Assembly: GCA_900548455.1 (NCBI GenBank)
Contig: URKQ01000012.1
Location: forward strand, 31,762-95,761
Length of the DNA stretch: 64,000 nt
Reading direction: 5' to 3'
Source of the DNA: an uncultured Clostridium sp.
GTDB lineage: Bacteria; Bacillota; Clostridia; Clostridiales; Clostridiaceae
How positions within the stretch are numbered: the first letter of the stretch is position 1; the number at the start of each line of letters is the position of its first letter. The translations under genes were made by a program, and so were the position numbers. Shown here in pieces: positions 17,407-26,381 of this stretch. The notes below the pieces were generated by a model. It did no database searches, had not been told where the DNA came from, and was given only the letters and a program-made list of their open reading frames with translations.

Positions 17407-18027
17407 ATGAAACATAGTATAGAAATAATTACAAAGGATAAAATTAAAAGTTCTAAGTGGAGTGGGGGCATTACTAATGAAATATATATTTATCCACAAG
17501 GAGCTAGTTACAAGGAACGTAATTTTATGTGGAGGATTAGCTCTGCTACAGTTGAGTTAGAACATTCCACCTTTACTTATTTGAAAGGGGTTCATAGGTA
17601 TATCACTACATTAAAAGGAAAAATGAGTTTATCTCATGACAAGGGGCCTTTAATAAAACTTAAACCCTATGAAGTGCACCAATTTGAAGGTGATGTAAAT
17701 ACAGAAAGCTTTGGAAAGGTTACTGATTTTAATTTAATGTTAGCTAATGGTACAAAAGGAATATTAGAATCAATGCCTATGATTCCTAATTATAATTATG
17801 ATATGCCAATAGATATTCTTAAAATCCATGAGGGAAAAGTTAAGAATTGTAGTTTGGTTTTTTATACTGATAAAGGGGATTTAACAATTAGTATAGAGGA
17901 TGAGAAAATTTTATTAAACAGTGAAGAAACATGTATTGTTAATTTTCAAATGGGTAAAGAAAAACCTTGTATTAATATATCATCAAAGATACTTCAAGAA
18001 ATTTTAATTTCAGTTATATATGTGTAA
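17407..18027 (+). CDS. HutD/Ves family cupin protein
   Basis: A 206-residue protein with the two-domain bicupin pattern of HutD. Family motifs visible are KWSGGITNEIYIYP near the N-terminus, FMWRISSATVE, and LKPYEVHQFEGD, followed by VTDFNLML. HutD accompanies histidine utilisation genes in many bacteria and is proposed to limit or sense urocanate-type intermediates, but no hut genes are in this window. Here it sits behind a Crp/Fnr-type regulator. Its terminator is at 18038-18072. Confidence 0.8.
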   Translation: MKHSIEIITKDKIKSSKWSGGITNEIYIYPQGASYKERNFMWRISSATVELEHSTFTYLKGVHRYITTLKGKMSLSHDKGPLIKLKPYEVHQFEGDVNTESFGKVTDFNLMLANGTKGILESMPMIPNYNYDMPIDILKIHEGKVKNCSLVFYTDKGDLTISIEDEKILLNSEETCIVNFQMGKEKPCINISSKILQEILISVIYV

Positions 18028-18037
18028 TAGACTTGTG

Positions 18038-18072
18038 AAAAACCCACTGTTTGTATTCAGTGGGTTTTTTGA
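18038..18072 (+). terminator. Intrinsic terminator after hutD-like gene
   Basis: AAAAACCCACTG (18038-18049) pairs perfectly with CAGTGGGTTTTT (18058-18069), then T. Confidence 0.88.
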
Positions 18073-18093
18073 TTAAATAAAGTACTATAGATA

Positions 18094-18420
18094 CTACTGA
18101 AAAATCATAGAATAGTATCTTTCAATCTTACTATAAAGTTCATCTATAGAAATAAACTTAGATTCTCTAATTGATTCTTTGCCATAGGTAAAAACAATAA
18201 TTGTAGGTGCTATAAATACAGAGAAATTAGCAGCTATTTCAGGATTATTATCTAAATCAATATGAACTTTTTCAAGTTTATTTAAGGGATTCAATAGTTT
18301 ATCTACTTTCCTAAGCAGATCCTCACTGCCTCAGTAGCGTTTACTACTAAAGAAGCAAATTGTTACATTTGAACTGTTAATTAAATTCTCTAGTTTTTCA
18401 AAAGAAGTATAAGTATTCAT
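18094..18420 (-). pseudogene. Thioredoxin-like gene with in-frame TGA and lost CxxC
   Basis: Reading from an ATG at 18420, which has a good AGGAGG-type site six bases upstream, a thioredoxin fold is visible: VTICFFSSKRY, then an in-frame TGA at 18331-18333, then GSEDLLRKVDKLL and onward to APTIIVFTYGKESIRE, the cis-proline strand. Without gaps against ordinary clostridial thioredoxin-like proteins, the usual C-G-x-C active site is here Tyr-stop-Gly-Ser, so both redox cysteines are gone. That fits a decayed gene. A selenocysteine reading is possible but less likely (see findings). The C-terminal part from 18294 keeps an intact frame. Confidence 0.7.
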
Positions 18421-18514
18421 TATTTTCCTCCACAAAATTAAGAATGTGTTTTATTTATTGTAATATATATTATAATTTACTTAATAGTCAATTTTATAAG
18501 GAGGGGATGAAAAA

Positions 18515-20137
18515 ATGAAAGAGATTTATATTAATGGGGATATATATACTTCCAGTGCAACGGATGCAGATTCATTTATTGTGGAGAATGGACGATTTGT
18601 CTATGTAGGAGATACAGAAACAGCACTGAACTTGGCAGAAGATAAAGATAAAATTATTGATTTAAAGAGAGCTTTTGTTACTGCTGGATTTAATGATTCA
18701 CATATGCATGTTTTAAATTATGGATATTCTTTAACTATGGTTAATTTATCAAAGCATACAACATCGTTAAAAGAGGTTAAGGAAGCCTTAAAATCTTTTA
18801 TAGCTTTAGAAGAAATAGATAAGGATAGATGGATACTAGGTAGAGGCTGGAATCATGATTATTTTGAAGATGAAAAAAGGTTTCCAACTAGATATGACTT
18901 AGATTGTGTTTCCACAGAGTACCCCATTTGTATAACTAGGGCTTGTGGACATGTTTCGGTTGTTAACTCTAAAGCTCTTGAAATAATGGGAGTTAACAAT
19001 AAGACACCTCAAGTGGATGGAGGAAGATTTGATGTAGACACATCTGGAGAACCATTAGGTATATTTAGAGAAAATGCTTTAAGTTTTATTTTTGATAAAA
19101 TTCCAACACCAAGTAAAGAAGAAATAAAAGCCATGATATTAAGAGCTTGTAAAAATTTAAATTCCTATGGTGTTACTTCTGCTCAAACTGATGACTTTAG
19201 TGCTCTTCCAGGAATAGATTATGAAATAATTTTAAAAGCATATAAGGAGTTAGAAGAAGAAAGAAAATTAACTGTAAAGATATATGAACAGACATTGTTT
19301 AATAATTTAAGAGACATAAAAAATTATTTAGGAAAAGGATATAACACTGGAATAGGTACAGATTACTTTAGGCTTGGACCATTGAAATTATTAGGGGATG
19401 GTTCTTTGGGAGCTAGAACAGCATATTTAAGTGAGCCTTATTCTGATGACAGTAGTACAAGAGGAATATCGGCTTTTAACAAGGAAGACTTAGGCTTAAT
19501 AATATCTTATGCCCATAATTCCAATATGCAAATAGCAGTTCATTGTATTGGCGATGGAATAATGACAGAGGTTATGGAAGCCTATGAAAGAGCTCTTAAA
19601 GATAAGCCAAGGGAAAATCACAGACATGGAATTGTACATTGTCAAATAGCCAATGAAGAACTGTTAAGTAAATTTAAAGAGTTAAATTTGCATGGATATA
19701 TTCAATCTATTTTCTTAGATTATGATATAAATATTATTGAAAAAAGAGTTGGTAAAGAAAGAGCTAAAACAAGCTATAATTTTAAAACTATAATGAATAA
19801 TAGCAGTATATCTAATGGATCTGATTGTCCTGTAGAACTTCCTAATGTGTTAAAGGGAATTCAATGTGCAGTAACAAGAAAAACTTTAAATGGTGAGAAA
19901 GGACCATACTTAATTGAAGAAGCTCTCTCTATGGAAGAAGCAATTAAATCTTATACAATATTTGGTGCATATAGTTCCTTTGAAGAGAAAATAAAGGGTT
20001 CTATAGAGAAGGATAAAGTTGCTGACTTTGTGATAATGGATAAAAGCTTATTTAAAGTACCAGAGAGTGAAATTAAAGATATACAAATTCTAAAGACTTA
20101 TGTAGATGGTAAATGCGTATATAAAAATGTTGAATAG
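18515..20137 (+). CDS. Amidohydrolase, YtcJ-like (Amidohydro_3)
   Basis: A 540-residue metal-dependent hydrolase. The N-terminal composite beta domain starts MKEIYINGDIYT, and the first metal-binding motif is FNDSHMHVL (HxH-type). Further family elements are RAFVTAGF, LKLLGDGSLGARTA, the histidine-bearing IAVHCIGDG, HRHGIVHCQIA, and the late aspartate motif SNGSDCPVE. YtcJ-like enzymes are predicted to act on exocyclic amides or formamides in the cytosol; the true substrate is unknown. An AGGAGGGG site precedes the ATG. A small zinc-ribbon gene follows after 96 bases. Confidence 0.88.
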   Translation: MKEIYINGDIYTSSATDADSFIVENGRFVYVGDTETALNLAEDKDKIIDLKRAFVTAGFNDSHMHVLNYGYSLTMVNLSKHTTSLKEVKEALKSFIALEEIDKDRWILGRGWNHDYFEDEKRFPTRYDLDCVSTEYPICITRACGHVSVVNSKALEIMGVNNKTPQVDGGRFDVDTSGEPLGIFRENALSFIFDKIPTPSKEEIKAMILRACKNLNSYGVTSAQTDDFSALPGIDYEIILKAYKELEEERKLTVKIYEQTLFNNLRDIKNYLGKGYNTGIGTDYFRLGPLKLLGDGSLGARTAYLSEPYSDDSSTRGISAFNKEDLGLIISYAHNSNMQIAVHCIGDGIMTEVMEAYERALKDKPRENHRHGIVHCQIANEELLSKFKELNLHGYIQSIFLDYDINIIEKRVGKERAKTSYNFKTIMNNSSISNGSDCPVELPNVLKGIQCAVTRKTLNGEKGPYLIEEALSMEEAIKSYTIFGAYSSFEEKIKGSIEKDKVADFVIMDKSLFKVPESEIKDIQILKTYVDGKCVYKNVE

Positions 20138-20233
20138 ATTGAAGGAATAGTATATAATTGGAAATATACAAAATAAGGAAATGACATCTTGTTATACTTG
20201 AAAAGAATATAGTTTAGGAGGAGAAGTAAAAAT

Positions 20234-20479
20234 ATGGCGTCTTTAAGTTACTGTGTAGATTGTCAAAGAGTTTTCAAATCCAATGATAAGTGTGAATATT
20301 GTAGTTCTAATAATTTAAAAGAGTTAAGGAAAGGAACCTCTGTAAATATTATAGGAACTAAGAATAAAGGACAAGTTTTCAAGATAAAAGATGGAATAGT
20401 AAGTTTAATATTAATAACCGAATCAAAGGAAAGAATTGTTAAAGAGTATGATGCTGAAAGCTTAAAAAAGATATTGTAG
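20234..20479 (+). CDS. Small zinc-ribbon protein of unknown function
   Basis: An 81-residue protein. Two CxxC pairs, YCVDC and CEYC (residues 7-10 and 20-23), make a zinc ribbon, followed by a basic beta-rich region (KGTSVNIIGTKNKGQVFKI) that resembles a small KOW-like or SH3-like strand set. No known family is recognised. It has an AGGAGG site and its own terminator at 20481-20528, so it is likely expressed with or separately from the preceding amidohydrolase gene. Confidence 0.65.
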   Translation: MASLSYCVDCQRVFKSNDKCEYCSSNNLKELRKGTSVNIIGTKNKGQVFKIKDGIVSLILITESKERIVKEYDAESLKKIL

Positions 20480-20480
20480 A

Positions 20481-20528
20481 ATATAAAAGGTATTGCAAAT
20501 GTTGAATTGCAATACCTTTTATATTTGG
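20481..20528 (+). terminator. Strong intrinsic terminator after zinc-ribbon gene
   Basis: An 18-bp perfect stem (20481-20498 with 20507-20524) with an 8-base loop. The stem itself ends in TTTTATAT and further T. Confidence 0.85.
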
Positions 20529-20620
20529 CTCTGTATGTTCCATTGTTGCAGACAATATATTTTTTATATACACTATCTATATAAAGGGTAATTACTATAT
20601 TTTTTAGGAGGCAATTAATT

Positions 20621-21289
20621 ATGGAAAAAATATTTATTATAGAAGATGAAGATAAGATAAGGGAACAGCTCACAACATTTTTAAAAAGATATGGATATGA
20701 AGCTATGTCTTCAACTAATTTTGAAAATATAACGGAAGAAGTATTAAATTCAGAACCATCCTTAATACTTCTTGATATAAATCTACCTTATTTCGATGGA
20801 TACTATGTATGTAGAGAAATAAGAAAAAAATCTAATGTGCCAATAATAGTAGTTACTAGTAGAGATAGTGATATGGATGAACTTATGAGCATGAATTTAG
20901 GAGCTGATGACTTTGTAACGAAGCCTTATAATACTCAAATTTTATTAGCTAGAATATCATCTATACTAAAGCGAACATATCACAATAATGATGTGGAAAT
21001 AATGATTCATAAAGATTTGAAATATAATATTTCCACTAGCGAGATGAGTATTAAAGAAAACATTGTAGAACTTACCAAAAACGAAAGCAAGATATTAAAT
21101 ATTCTAATGAAAAATAAGGAAAAGATAGTATCCAGAGATGAAATAATTAAAGCTTTGTGGCAGTCAGACGAATTCATAGACGATAATACTCTAACTGTGA
21201 ATATCAATAGACTGAGAAGAAAGATTGAAGATATAGGGGGAGAAGGATATCTACAAACTAAGCGTGGACAAGGATATATGTTAGGATAA
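20621..21289 (+). CDS. OmpR-type response regulator (BceR-like)
   Basis: A 222-residue two-component regulator. The receiver domain (1-115) has the acidic pair EDED, the phosphoacceptor Asp in LLDINLPYFDG, and the conserved Thr and Lys in VVTSRDS and FVTKPYN. The winged-helix DNA-binding domain (about 125-222) ends KRGQGYMLG. Placed before a short two-helix kinase and a BceAB-type ABC transporter, it belongs to the group that senses and answers cell-wall-active peptides such as bacitracin. Its likely target is the BceR-box-like site at 22342-22355 before the transporter genes. Confidence 0.9.
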   Translation: MEKIFIIEDEDKIREQLTTFLKRYGYEAMSSTNFENITEEVLNSEPSLILLDINLPYFDGYYVCREIRKKSNVPIIVVTSRDSDMDELMSMNLGADDFVTKPYNTQILLARISSILKRTYHNNDVEIMIHKDLKYNISTSEMSIKENIVELTKNESKILNILMKNKEKIVSRDEIIKALWQSDEFIDDNTLTVNINRLRRKIEDIGGEGYLQTKRGQGYMLG

Positions 21290-21309
21290 AGTTTTGGAGG
21301 AAAAGTTAT

Positions 21310-22332
21310 ATGAATTTTAAAGAATATTTTAAAGGCAAAATTACGTTTATTTTTCTAAATATTCTTGGAGCTGTAATGTCAGCCACCCTTTTAAGTGTAT
21401 TGAGTGTAGATTTTTATGCAATAATATTTATCTTTATTATTACAGTAGTATGTAGTTCACTATTTTATATTTATGATTTTTCTATAAAAAAGAAATATTA
21501 TGATGAAGTTTTTGATACTTTGGAAAAATTGGACAAAAAATATCTTATTTCCGAGGTAATAAAAGAACCAAGTTTTTTAGAGGGGAAAATTGTTTATGAA
21601 CTACTAAGGCAAAGTGATAAAGCTATGAGTGATGAAGTGGCTAAGTATAAAATTTCTACGGGGGAATATAGGGAGTATATTGAACTATGGGTTCATGAAA
21701 TAAAAACACCTATTGCAGCATCCAGGTTAATTATTGATAATAATCGCAATGAAGTAACGGAAAGTGTAGAAGAAGAAATTGAAAAGGTGGAAAACTATAT
21801 AGAACAAGTTTTATTTTATAGTAGGAGTAATAGCGTTGAAAAAGACTATTCAATTAGAAAAATTTTCTTAAAGGATAGTATAAACTCTGTTATTAGAAGA
21901 AATGCTAATAGTTTTATTGAAAAGAACATAAATATAAATCTTGGGGAACTTAATGAGTGGGTATACTCTGATTCTAAATGGTTAGATTTTATTTTAAATC
22001 AAATTATATCAAATTCAATTAAGTATATGGAGAAAAGCAACTCTGTATTAAAGGTATATTGTGACAATGAAGAAAATGATGTTATTTTGAGAATTGTGGA
22101 TAATGGAATAGGAATTAGTGAAAAATCTTTACACAAGGTTTTTGATAAAGGTTTTACAGGAGAAAATGGTAGGAGATTTGGAAAATCTACTGGCATAGGA
22201 CTATATTTGTGTAAAAAACTTTGCGATAAATTAGGACTTGGAATAAATATAAAATCAATTGAAGGGCAAGGTACAGAAGTTTCTATATTATTTCCAAAGA
22301 ATTTAATGATTATGGAGACTTTAGATCATTAA
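21310..22332 (+). CDS. Intramembrane-sensing histidine kinase (BceS-like)
   Basis: A 340-residue kinase with two closely spaced N-terminal membrane helices (about residues 10-30 and 38-58) and almost no external loop, the BceS architecture in which the signal comes from the ABC transporter. The H box is LWVHEIKTPIAASRL with the phosphorylated His, the N box region is LDFILNQIISNSIKY, and the G boxes are VDNGIGIS and GKSTGIGLYLCK. It begins 20 bases after the response regulator stop with a GGAGG site. Confidence 0.9.
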   Translation: MNFKEYFKGKITFIFLNILGAVMSATLLSVLSVDFYAIIFIFIITVVCSSLFYIYDFSIKKKYYDEVFDTLEKLDKKYLISEVIKEPSFLEGKIVYELLRQSDKAMSDEVAKYKISTGEYREYIELWVHEIKTPIAASRLIIDNNRNEVTESVEEEIEKVENYIEQVLFYSRSNSVEKDYSIRKIFLKDSINSVIRRNANSFIEKNININLGELNEWVYSDSKWLDFILNQIISNSIKYMEKSNSVLKVYCDNEENDVILRIVDNGIGISEKSLHKVFDKGFTGENGRRFGKSTGIGLYLCKKLCDKLGLGINIKSIEGQGTEVSILFPKNLMIMETLDH

Positions 22333-22341
22333 AGATGAAAC

Positions 22342-22355
22342 TAACAATTTTGTAA
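22342..22355 (+). promoter_or_regulatory. Candidate BceR box upstream of the ABC transporter genes
   Basis: TAACA-ATTT-TGTAA matches the TnACA-N4-TGTAA inverted repeat I recall as the BceR-type operator. It lies in the 103-base gap between the kinase and ATPase genes, overlapped by a weak AAACTAAC/GTTAGTTT hairpin (22338-22370). This suggests a separately inducible promoter for the transporter. Confidence 0.5.
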
Positions 22356-22435
22356 GGTTGTCGTTAGTTTATTCTATGGATGAACATTTTCCAAAACTGT
22401 ACTATATAGTTATGGAAGATGAAGGAGGAAACAAA

Positions 22436-23206
22436 ATGAATAGTGAAGTTTTAAAAGTGAAAAATATAGAAAAATATTATGGGAGTAAAAATAACATTAC
22501 TAAAGCAATAGATAATATTAGTTTCTCTGTAGAAGAAGGGGAATTTGTTGGGATTATGGGAGCTTCTGGAAGTGGAAAAACTACACTTTTAAATTGTATC
22601 TCAACTATAGATAGAGTAACTAGTGGACATATCTATATTGGTGACAGAGAAGTAACATCATTAAAGTCAAAGCAGTTATCTAAATTTAGAAGAGATGAAC
22701 TTGGATTTATATTTCAAGATTTTAATCTTTTAGATACTTTAACAGCTTATGAAAATATTTCTCTTGCCCTTACCATAGGGAAAGTTAAATATGAAGAAAT
22801 TGATAAAAGAATTAAAGAAGTAGCATCAAAACTTAATATAGAAGATGTTTTAAATAAGTATCCCTATGAGATGTCAGGTGGACAAAAACAAAGAGTAGCT
22901 TCAGCAAGGGCTATTATAACTCATCCTGAATTAGTTTTGGCAGATGAGCCTACAGGGGCCTTAGATTCAAAATCAGCAAAACTTTTATTAGACAGTCTAG
23001 AAAACCTCAATAAAGAGTTAAAAACAACTATCTTAATGGTAACCCATGACTCATTTACAGCAAGTTATGCTAGTAGAATTTTATTTATTAAAGATGGAAG
23101 GATATTTAATGAATTAAATAGAGGAAATGATTCAAGAAAGGAGTTCTTCAATAAAATAATTGAAGTAATAACTTTACTTGGAGGTGACCAAAGAGATGTA
23201 TTTTAA
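22436..23206 (+). CDS. ABC transporter ATP-binding protein (BceA-like)
   Basis: A 256-residue ATPase of the MacB/BceA class: Walker A GASGSGKTT, Q-loop FIFQDFNLLD, signature MSGGQKQRVASARA, Walker B LVLADEPTGALDSK and the switch histidine in VTHD. It pairs with the large FtsX-type permease that overlaps its 3' end. The ATG at 22436 follows AAGGAGG; translation from the upstream TTG or ATG codons would give an extension with no family match. Confidence 0.93.
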   Translation: MNSEVLKVKNIEKYYGSKNNITKAIDNISFSVEEGEFVGIMGASGSGKTTLLNCISTIDRVTSGHIYIGDREVTSLKSKQLSKFRRDELGFIFQDFNLLDTLTAYENISLALTIGKVKYEEIDKRIKEVASKLNIEDVLNKYPYEMSGGQKQRVASARAIITHPELVLADEPTGALDSKSAKLLLDSLENLNKELKTTILMVTHDSFTASYASRILFIKDGRIFNELNRGNDSRKEFFNKIIEVITLLGGDQRDVF

Positions 23207-25160
23207 ACTTGCATTAAAAAATATAAGAAGAAGTTTTAAAGATTATGCTATTTATTTTTTAACTTTAATATTTGGTGTATGTGTATTTTATGTATTTAAC
23301 TCAATAGGAGATCAATCAATTCTTATGGATATGAGTGAGATGCATCAAAAGATGTTTGAAATGGTTAGTAAAGTTCTTGGAGTAGCTTCAGTATTTATTG
23401 CATTTATATTAGGGTTTTTAATTGTATATGCTAATAGATATTTAATTAAAAGAAGAAAAAAAGAATTTGGAATCTATATGACTCTTGGGATGGAGACAAA
23501 TAAATTATCTTTAATGGTTTTTATTGAAACTATGATAGTTGGAATATTTTCTTTAATGATAGGACTTATTTTAGGGATAATAGCTTCTCAGTTTTTGTCT
23601 ATAATAACGGCTAAGCTATTTAAGGTAAATCTTACACAATTTAAATTTATTTTTTCAAAGGATGCCTTTATAAAAACTATAATTTGCTTTGGAATTATTT
23701 ATTTAATAGTTCTTTTATTTAACTCTGTAGTTATTAGAAAAGTTAAATTAATTAACTTATTAATGGCCTCAAAGAAAAATGAAAAGATAAAGGTTAGAAG
23801 TTTAAAGGTTTCTGTTTTAATTTTCATTTTAAGTATTGTCTTCACAGGAACTGGATATTATGTAATTCTTAAATATGGAATGGCATTAATGGATGAAAAA
23901 GTTCTATTTGCAATTATATGCGGATGCATTGGTACTTTCTTATTTTTCTTTTCCTTAACTGGATTTTTATTAAAAGTAGTTCAAAGTAATAAAAACTTCT
24001 ATTTTAAAAATCTTAACATGTTTATTCTAAGGCAGATTAACAGTAAGATTAACACTGCATTTATCTCTATGACTTTTATATGTCTTATGCTTTTTGTAGC
24101 AATATGTACTTTTTCAGGAGGTATGGGAATTAGTACTGCAATGAATGATGATATGGAAAGTCTTACTCAATTTGATGTATGTATCTATGATGTAAAGGGT
24201 GGAGATGTTAATAATAGTCTTAAAGATAATGGGATTAACGTTGAAGACTATGCAGAAAGTTTTGGTCAGCTTAATATGTATGATATACCTGTAAAGTATT
24301 CAGAAGTATTAACTGAAGCAGGAAAGGAAGCTGGAAAAAGCTATTATCCTATCATGGATAATCAAAACATGGGGGCAGTAAAATTATCAGAATTTAATAA
24401 GCTTATGGAGGTTTTGGGAAAAGAAAAAATTGACTTAAATAAAGATGAATATGCAATTTTTTATGATGTTGATGACTTTAAACCTTCAATAGAAGAGATA
24501 GTTGATAAAGATACCAAAATCACAATAGATAATAAGGTTTTAAAACCTTCAAATAGAAAGGCTATTAATGCTACAGTTTATAATTCCATGATGAAGATGA
24601 ATTTAGGAATGTTTGTTTTTAATGATGAAGTATTAAAAGACGTTGAGCCGGTTCAGTGTTATTTGAACTTAAATTATAATGAAAGAGGAACTGAGCTATT
24701 AGATAAATTGGAAGATATTAAGGGAAAAGAGAATACTCTTAGATTTATGGATAGAGAAATAATTATCACACAGTCCGTTGGAATTGGAGCGATGGCTTCT
24801 TATTTAGCAATTTACTTAGGTATTATATTCTTAATTACTTCATCTGCAGTGCTTGCACTTCAACAGCTTTCTGAGGCAGATGACAATAGAGAAAGATATG
24901 GATTACTTAGAAAATTGGGAGTAGAGGAAGGAATGATTAATAAATCTATATTAATTCAAATATTAATTTATTTTATGATTCCATTAAGCTTAGCTATTGT
25001 ACATTCAATTGTTGGACTTAAAGTATCTTCTGAAGTTGTGGTTTTATTTGGAAATGGCAATATGATTAAAAATTCAATAATTACAGCTGTTTTACTCGTA
25101 ATTGTTTATGGAGGCTATTTTATAGCTACTTATCTAGGAAGTAAAAAGATGGCACAATAA
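23196..25160 (+). CDS. FtsX-type ABC permease (BceB-like) with large extracellular domain
   Basis: A 654-residue permease with ten predicted membrane helices. The N-terminal part has one helix then a FtsX-like triplet (about 50-260); an extracellular domain of about 200 residues lies between helices seven and eight (about 310-520), the sensory region of BceB proteins; the C-terminal triplet ends in YGGYFIATYLGSKK. With BceA it works in target-protecting resistance against cell-wall peptides and signals to BceS. The ATG at 23196 has GGAGGTG upstream and overlaps the BceA gene by 11 bases. Confidence 0.92.
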   Translation: MYFKLALKNIRRSFKDYAIYFLTLIFGVCVFYVFNSIGDQSILMDMSEMHQKMFEMVSKVLGVASVFIAFILGFLIVYANRYLIKRRKKEFGIYMTLGMETNKLSLMVFIETMIVGIFSLMIGLILGIIASQFLSIITAKLFKVNLTQFKFIFSKDAFIKTIICFGIIYLIVLLFNSVVIRKVKLINLLMASKKNEKIKVRSLKVSVLIFILSIVFTGTGYYVILKYGMALMDEKVLFAIICGCIGTFLFFFSLTGFLLKVVQSNKNFYFKNLNMFILRQINSKINTAFISMTFICLMLFVAICTFSGGMGISTAMNDDMESLTQFDVCIYDVKGGDVNNSLKDNGINVEDYAESFGQLNMYDIPVKYSEVLTEAGKEAGKSYYPIMDNQNMGAVKLSEFNKLMEVLGKEKIDLNKDEYAIFYDVDDFKPSIEEIVDKDTKITIDNKVLKPSNRKAINATVYNSMMKMNLGMFVFNDEVLKDVEPVQCYLNLNYNERGTELLDKLEDIKGKENTLRFMDREIIITQSVGIGAMASYLAIYLGIIFLITSSAVLALQQLSEADDNRERYGLLRKLGVEEGMINKSILIQILIYFMIPLSLAIVHSIVGLKVSSEVVVLFGNGNMIKNSIITAVLLVIVYGGYFIATYLGSKKMAQ

Positions 25161-25183
25161 AATAAAAAAGAAAATAAAAAAAG

Positions 25184-25234
25184 AGCCCTAAAGGAAAAAT
25201 AAGATGAGATAAATTAAATTCCTTTAGGGCTTAA
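25184..25234 (+). terminator. Candidate terminator after bceB-like gene
   Basis: AGCCCTAAAGGAA (25184-25196) pairs perfectly with TTCCTTTAGGGCT (25219-25231); the tail has few T residues, so efficiency is uncertain. Confidence 0.6.
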
Positions 25235-25341
25235 AATATGTGGATATATAGTTACACAAGGTATACCATTATCCTATTAATATAGTATGAAAGATGGGTT
25301 AAAATTATGCATAAAATATGGGTTGAAATTATTTATAAATG

Positions 25342-25370
25342 TTGACATAAAAAACTTGAAAAGGTAATGT
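25342..25370 (+). promoter_or_regulatory. Sigma-A type promoter of the serine hydrolase operon
   Basis: TTGACA (25342-25347) and TAATGT (25365-25370) are 17 bases apart, about 70 bases before the next start codon. Confidence 0.6.
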
Positions 25371-25396
25371 GTAATAGCAGGTAGACATTAATGTAG

Positions 25397-25416
25397 TTAA
25401 GAATATAGATTCTTAA
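25397..25416 (+). promoter_or_regulatory. Dyad downstream of the serine hydrolase promoter
   Basis: TTAAGAAT and ATTCTTAA face each other across four bases, just after the predicted transcription start. It could be an operator or a small 5' hairpin. Confidence 0.35.
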
Positions 25417-25442
25417 TTGTAACATATATAGAGGAGAGAAGT

Positions 25443-26357
25443 ATGAAGAAAATAGACTTGGAAGGATTTTTAGAAGCTACAAAGGAATCAAATATATATG
25501 GAGTAATAATTAAACAAAATGGTGCTATTGTAGGAGAATATCATTATGGTAAAGAGCAGATTAGACCTCAGTACTCTGCAACAAAGAGTTTTACTTCTAC
25601 AGCTGTTGGAATAGCTATTGATGAAGGAATTATATCTCTAGAAGATCAGGTAATATCCTTTTTTGATGAAGAAGTGCCAGAAAATCCAAGTGAGAGACTA
25701 AAAGCATTAAAGATAAAACATCTTTTAAAAATGGCAATGGGTCATGGTGCAGGTTACTTGATGGCTGATAGTAGTTGGGGGACAACATCTAGAGATGAAG
25801 TTGAAGAGAAAAATTGGGTGAAGTATTGTCTTGAAAGACCCATGCCGTATAATCCAGGTGATAAATTTGTTTATGATAATTCTTGTGCATATATTTTAGG
25901 AGTAATTGTACAAAAAGTAACAGGTAAAACTTTAGTGGATTATCTTATGCCACGACTATTTGAGCCCTTAGGTATAGAGAGACCTACATGGGAAGTTTGT
26001 CCAATGGGATATAACTTTGGTGCTGGAGGTATATTTTTAAAGATAAGTGATTTATGCAAGCTTGGAGAATTATACCTTAATAAAGGTAATTGGAATGGAA
26101 GACAGATTGTTTCAGAAAAATGGGTAAAGGAAGCTTCAATAAAGCATATAGATACGGACAGCAAAGGAGATTGGTGTAGAGGCTATGGATACCAGTTTTG
26201 GAGAGGAAAACATGATTCCTATAGAGCAGATGGTAAATACGGACAGTACTCTATAGTAATAGAGGATAAGAAAGCAGTAATTGCTATAAATGCACATGCT
26301 GAAAAGGTTAGAAGAATAATGGAAGCTGTTTGGAGTGAGATATGGCCTCAACTTTAA
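25443..26357 (+). CDS. Serine hydrolase, class C beta-lactamase fold
   Basis: A 304-residue protein of the beta-lactamase/D-alanyl-D-alanine carboxypeptidase-like family. The SxxK nucleophile motif is in SATKSFTSTAVG (residues about 42-45) and the YxN motif in FVYDNSCAYILG. No signal peptide is visible, so unlike true AmpC enzymes it is probably cytosolic, an esterase or amidase of unknown substrate. It is preceded by a consensus-like promoter and followed after 24 bases by rluF. Confidence 0.82.
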   Translation: MKKIDLEGFLEATKESNIYGVIIKQNGAIVGEYHYGKEQIRPQYSATKSFTSTAVGIAIDEGIISLEDQVISFFDEEVPENPSERLKALKIKHLLKMAMGHGAGYLMADSSWGTTSRDEVEEKNWVKYCLERPMPYNPGDKFVYDNSCAYILGVIVQKVTGKTLVDYLMPRLFEPLGIERPTWEVCPMGYNFGAGGIFLKISDLCKLGELYLNKGNWNGRQIVSEKWVKEASIKHIDTDSKGDWCRGYGYQFWRGKHDSYRADGKYGQYSIVIEDKKAVIAINAHAEKVRRIMEAVWSEIWPQL

Positions 26358-26381
26358 TTAACTCAAAGGAGTTTACTTTAT

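Noticed and set aside
18331..18333. Selenocysteine reading of the TGA as the main annotation
   Set aside because: In a gapless comparison both active-site cysteines are replaced (Tyr and Ser), the hairpin after TGA is too close for a normal bacterial SECIS, and no selenium gene is in view. Kept as an alternative only.
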